Shown piece by piece: positions 59,610-64,000 of a DNA stretch of 64,000 nucleotides. Origin of the DNA: Allacma fusca (Eukaryota; Arthropoda; Collembola; Symphypleona; Sminthuridae); NCBI GenBank assembly GCA_947179485.1, contig OX359248.1, positions 48,990,847 to 49,054,846 of the forward strand. Direction: 5' to 3'. The notes beneath the pieces are model-generated. The model did not search any database. It had not been told where the DNA came from and saw nothing but the letters and a program-made list of their open reading frames with translations. Numbering within the stretch: position 1 is the stretch's first letter; every line of letters starts with the position of its first letter. A program made the translations under genes and the position numbers.

Positions 59610-61177
59610 ACGGTTGTGTACTCATCGTCTTCACATTCGTCCAATATGTAATCAAATGAACGTACAAGGAACGGTGCAGATAGGAAAAAGTTAACTCTCA
59701 AGGGAAGTCAGCTGAAAATTTTCTATTTTCTTTGAAATCGATTCTCATCTTTCCGGGTAACAGCAGTAGCCTGTCTATGAATTCATATATATACATACCT
59801 ATGTATGTATGTAGGACTCTAGTTGTAGACCCTCCCTGAACAAACATATAATAGCTTTCTCGGATTTTAGCTGCCCCGCGTCCCATCCTATAACTATTAT
59901 TATTACACGGTTCGGTGTGACTATGGACGCAAGTATGTACATTGAAGTTATACATACGTATATTTATAGGTAGATACATACGTGTGTTACGTTACATTAC
60001 GTATATATGTACCTACATATGCACTTGCCCAAGTTTCTCTCATGTGTGGTTCAAATGCACCCCATAATCTCTACCTCCCTGACGCTCTTAAGAGAGATTT
60101 CCAAGAAGAGCCCAGCACTGCAGTCTCAAGGAGACAAGACCATACTATCTCTACAAAGTAGTAGGAGCAATATAACATCACCTAGCGTTAAATTGTTGAT
60201 TGGAGATTGAATTTTGTGATAGGAGATTGTCGTGGAACGTATGTAGTTGTCTATCTCCCGACTACTGTAGTAGATCCTAAATGCTACAGCTCTTTCCTCT
60301 ACCTAGATACCTTTTCCCTTACCTATGCCATAGTTTTTTTTCTAGAAAGATTAATTCTGTCGTCAGTTTGTAATTTATATTTCCCTCCCTTGAAGGAAAT
60401 GAGCCAAGACGTTTACGAACCAACTTGAATCTAATTATGGCAAGTTGATTTCCATCTGTACTACTTCGAGCTACCTTGTGTGTGTGTGTGTGTGAGAGTA
60501 TGGAAAGACCAGATAATATTTGTCCTGGGTAAATACATATTATGCCCATACAATGCCAGTCCTTGTCTTGTAATAAGTGTGCCAGGTAGGTAGAATTTTC
60601 AGTCCCTGATCTCTCTCGGATTCCATATATTTTCTGTAAAAAAAATTCTCATTGACTAAACCACTAAACGTTTCCCAAAGGTGCTGAAATTTATTTTAGA
60701 AGTAGATTTTTTATATGTAGTTTAGATCCGTAATAGTCATAGCTACAATATAAATTCTTGCATTAGAAGGATTACTATTAAATTGTAAATTGAAAGGTAT
60801 TGTCAACAACCTTGTTGAGGAATGTATAGACGATTTTTGTTGTTTGTTTTCTGCAGAGCATTTAAATTTCGATTACATGTATACATTCTGATCTGACAGA
60901 TAAGATTCTGCTCATTACGCAATGTTTTGCTACTTTGTATTTTTTTTTGTAATACACTGGCCATTGAGGATTTAGATTATTTTAGCGGAGATAGCTGATC
61001 GATTGATCGAGGTAATTATTATGGGAAATAAAAATAAGTGTGTGTAGATATCTATGTAACATGGGAATGGCCCTTTGGGGGTAATGGATTAAAACCTCGA
61101 GACACACTGTAACACGTATGAAAGAGTCTGATTAATTTAAAGTTGACATGTTCAAATGAATGGAAGTGGCCGTAGAG

Positions 61178-61184
<7 letters not shown>

Positions 61185-61226
<42 letters not shown>
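61185..61226. repeat. (CT)21 microsatellite
   Basis: Perfect CT run of 42 bp; a GA-rich stretch follows at 61,244-61,270. Confidence 0.97.
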
Positions 61227-61229
<3 letters not shown>

Positions 61230-61614
61230 TTTTTGATTTGATCAGAGAGGGAGGGAGTGAGAGAGAGAGCGAACCTGTAAATTTTCAAGTGTGTGTAATC
61301 ATCTATTTGGAGCCGCTTCTCCAAGTACATAATGCGGCTATAATAGAGCGGAGAGTTAATGTAGCTTTAGGAACGCTCTAGGGAACAATTAATATTACAT
61401 GGGTAGTTTGAAAGTTAAAAGAGTCAGACCATAAATATCATGTTCAAGTTTCCACCAATGTGTGTTCCTTTACCTTTGGTAATATGTTCAGCTAAAGTCC
61501 TGATATGTATGATAATGTACGATTATGTATAATGTAGTCTTTAACTCATGCCATGCAATGGAAAGACGTGTGGTAGCTCTGAGCCTCAGCTCCTATTATC
61601 TCTACATGGGCACA

Positions 61615-61859
61615 GGAGAGAGAGAGAGAGAGAGTATAATCATGAGTGAGTTTGGTTGAGAGAGTAAGTGAATGAGTAAGGGATAGGGAAGAGCGAAAGA
61701 TAGATAGTGAGAGAGAGAGAAGTGAATCCGGCTTTGAGTTTTCTGGTTGGTTTCAGAAGGGGGAAAAATGTGTCCATAAAATTAAAATGTATCTTAAAGG
61801 CTTTTACAAAGAAGAAGACCAAGACTCGGAAGAGATAGTGAGAGAGAGAGAGAGAGAGA
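61615..61859. repeat. Two (GA)n tracts
   Basis: GA run at 61615-61634 and another at 61840-61859, with shorter GA runs between them. Confidence 0.9.
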
Positions 61860-62346
61860 ATAAAACATTGAAAATGTTCAAGCTTGTTTTCTCTCTTATC
61901 GACTAAAGGGATGCGCTCTTTTTTTCTCTCTCTTCACTCTGTCAATTCAGTACGTGTGTGGTGGTTTTTCAAATGAGATGGGATGGTTCTCAATCTTTTC
62001 CAACGTGTGAGGATATGCTATAAAGAGAATTTGTTTAAAGCTGGAATAGGTTTTGTGCCTTGTAGCTTCGTATCTAACTCTACAGGGGTATATATGAGGT
62101 AGTATATATAGAGTAGATAGCCTGGAACTATTTTGTACATGAAAAAAATGCATTGCAGTTTAGTTACGTCAGGAATTGTAGTAAGATAACTTGTTCTCCT
62201 CTTCCTTTCTCGTGGGTAATAAATGAGAGAGATATTGTTATGCTTGAGAATTGTTTCTAGGTGTATGAATGTGTAGATATGTATATTTACTAGTGGCTTT
62301 ATTTTTTTTATTTGTCTTGTGGTTATGTGTACGAGAACGAGATGCA

Positions 62347-62350
<4 letters not shown>

Positions 62351-62380
<30 letters not shown>
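62351..62380. repeat. (CT)15 microsatellite
   Basis: Perfect CT run in groucho intron 6. Confidence 0.97.
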
Positions 62381-62383
<3 letters not shown>

Positions 62384-62789
62384 AGCCCTCACTGTGACTC
62401 TCTGGGTTCCCTCCTTACTACCGTTCTGATCATGTGGTTGTAATCATGTTGTGTTTTATAGGAACATATTATTGTTTCTGTATCCCATTGTCATATAGTT
62501 TCCTCCTTGTTGATACTCGTCCCTACTTGTCCTCCTCATTGATGTCTGTGTGTGTGTGCGTTTGTGTGTAAAACCTCTTTAATCTTCATCTCTCCCATTG
62601 TAGTCTTGGATGCTGTGATGTGCATGCTTGGGTAACACAATATCCAGCTAACGTTTCCAGTGGGATAGATAGATACTTGTGGTAGTAGTAGCTACATAGG
62701 ATTTGTAATACTTGTGATGATATAACAGAGCAGTGAGGATTATCCCACTTACAGAACATGCACTTCTTCCTATCTAATGCTCTGTCTGT

Positions 62790-62994
62790 ATCTCTCTCTC
62801 TCTCTCTCGCTTAAACTTCATTGCTATTCCGGTCTTGATTCGACTCGGCAAGAATGTCGATTTACATGTGTTCCGAATAACCCAGGAATGGTAAAGTTAT
62901 TCCAATCTTATACTTGACTATAAAAAAACTATCCAGTCCTTTCCCCTCCTTCCTCATCCTCCTCTCTGTCTGTCTGTCTCTCTCTCTCTCTCTC
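62790..62994. repeat. (CT)n and (CTGT)n/(CT)n tracts
   Basis: CT run at 62790-62808 and a CTGT-to-CT compound run at 62961-62994. Confidence 0.9.
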
Positions 62995-63928
62995 ACTTCT
63001 CCCTGGAGATCCTTTTGTGTTTTACATAATATAAATAGAGAGCAAGCAGTGAGAGAGGAATTGTTCCTGGAAAATAAAAATCTAGGGATTTTTTTCACTC
63101 AAAGAATCCTCCTCAAATGCATACATACATACATAAGACCCTGTCAAACTCTGAATAGTATGAATGAGAATTGAGCTATTGAAAGAAATGAATGCTTAAA
63201 CATACGAGAGAGTCTCCTTTTTTCAAGATTTGTTCAAATTCAAATTCTTGGAAACACACACATATCAATCTATGTATGAGTTGGAAACTTATTGTAACTT
63301 AATGATAGTGTGGTAATAATAACAATCATAATAGGATTATAAGTGCCTCGGCTCAGCTCAATGTACAGAGTGTACTTCAAGTCAAAAGTCAAGTTTATTA
63401 TCAAAGGTGCTAATTTGTAATTGAATACTTGGAAATGAGTAGTTTGTAAATTATTTTGCGTTCCCTACTTTTGGAATAATAATCATATTTATTAGCTTGA
63501 AGTTAGTAATTGATGGGGACATAAAAGGTTTTAAATGGTAGGCAATTAAGCAATCTGACATACGTGTGCTGGAGGCAGGCTGGCTTGGCTTGTTTTGTAA
63601 TAGACAAATAAATGTGAATGAATTATTGGTATTTTTGGGGGCTTGAATGTATTTACACATGTATGTACATGTAGGGGCATGCAGATAATACTATGTATAT
63701 AGGGGCTAGATGCTCTGTTTTTGTAGGGCTGCCATGTTCTTGTTATCTGATAATAAAATTTGGAATGGTGCGTGGAATTTTGTCTGTATTATGAATTCAT
63801 AGTCATAACTACACTCACACAATGGTTATAGAAGCTGTGCTCTTCCTCTTGGTTGTTTGAATACAAATAATATTTTGAGAGGAAAAATGTTTCACTTTTG
63901 TGTGTGTACTTCTTTCGGATGCATGAAA

Positions 63929-63952
63929 ATGATGATGATGATGATGATGATG
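63929..63952. repeat. (ATG)8 trinucleotide repeat
   Basis: Eight ATG units, about 48 bp from the right edge. Confidence 0.95.
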
Positions 63953-64000
63953 AGACGTGATTATTTGTAGACTCCTTGTTTGGAGTTGACGGGGATTTGT

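Larger units (their letters stand above)
57826..64000 (+). other. groucho intron 6, truncated by window edge
   Basis: At least 6,175 bp after donor GTAAGTTT. Contains (TG)n at 59579-59609, CT tracts at 61185-61226, 62351-62380, 62790-62808 and 62961-62994, GA tracts at 61615-61634 and 61840-61859, and (ATG)8 at 63929-63952. A Q-rich continuation was looked for after every good acceptor and not found. Confidence 0.75.

Noticed and set aside
60007-60210. Plus-strand frame with KKSPALQSQGDKTILSLQSS, considered as a downstream groucho exon
   Set aside because: No similarity to the GP, CcN or SP regions; probably chance.

Overview
The window is nuclear DNA from an intron-rich animal, almost certainly an arthropod. 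Both recognisable proteins are animal developmental or regulatory proteins. Their exons are short, with GT-AG borders, in an AT-rich background crowded with dinucleotide microsatellites and TACATATGTA-type motifs. The N-terminus of the second protein (MYP..P..RHP.AG.PP) resembles insect Groucho more than vertebrate TLE proteins. The species cannot be fixed from sequence alone; a crustacean or insect with long introns fits.

Left arm, 1-10,794, minus strand: the 5' portion of a FEM1-family gene of the FEM1A/C type. Six coding exons encode residues 1-366 of an expected protein of about 600 residues. They cover the N-terminal ankyrin repeats and the TPR-like region; the remaining exons lie off the left edge. 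FEM1 proteins are substrate receptors of Cullin-2 ubiquitin ligases.

Middle, about 10.8-18.2 kb: the divergent spacer between the two genes. It holds the FEM1 upstream region (possibly with a non-coding first exon ending at 14,968), a microsatellite-poor island at 15.6-16.45 kb that may be a decayed mobile element, a coding-like minus-strand stretch at 16.7-17.3 kb that could be a small unrecognised gene, and the groucho promoter and 5' leader.

Right arm, 18,215-64,000, plus strand: the 5' part of groucho/TLE, the pan-animal transcriptional co-repressor. Six small coding exons (36, 98, 64, 45, 63 and 75 nt) encode residues 1-127, essentially the N-terminal Q (tetramerisation) domain. They are spread over nearly 40 kb, including one intron of 26,256 bp. 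The remaining exons (GP, CcN, SP, WD40) lie beyond the right edge.

The two genes are head to head and no functional link between them is implied. All other open frames in the introns look like chance frames, many running through CT/GA or CA/TG repeats. No CRISPR array, intact transposon, rRNA or convincing tRNA was seen. The most useful second-look items are the candidate small gene at 16.7-17.3 kb, the reversal of strand composition between the two genes, and the very long groucho intron 4.
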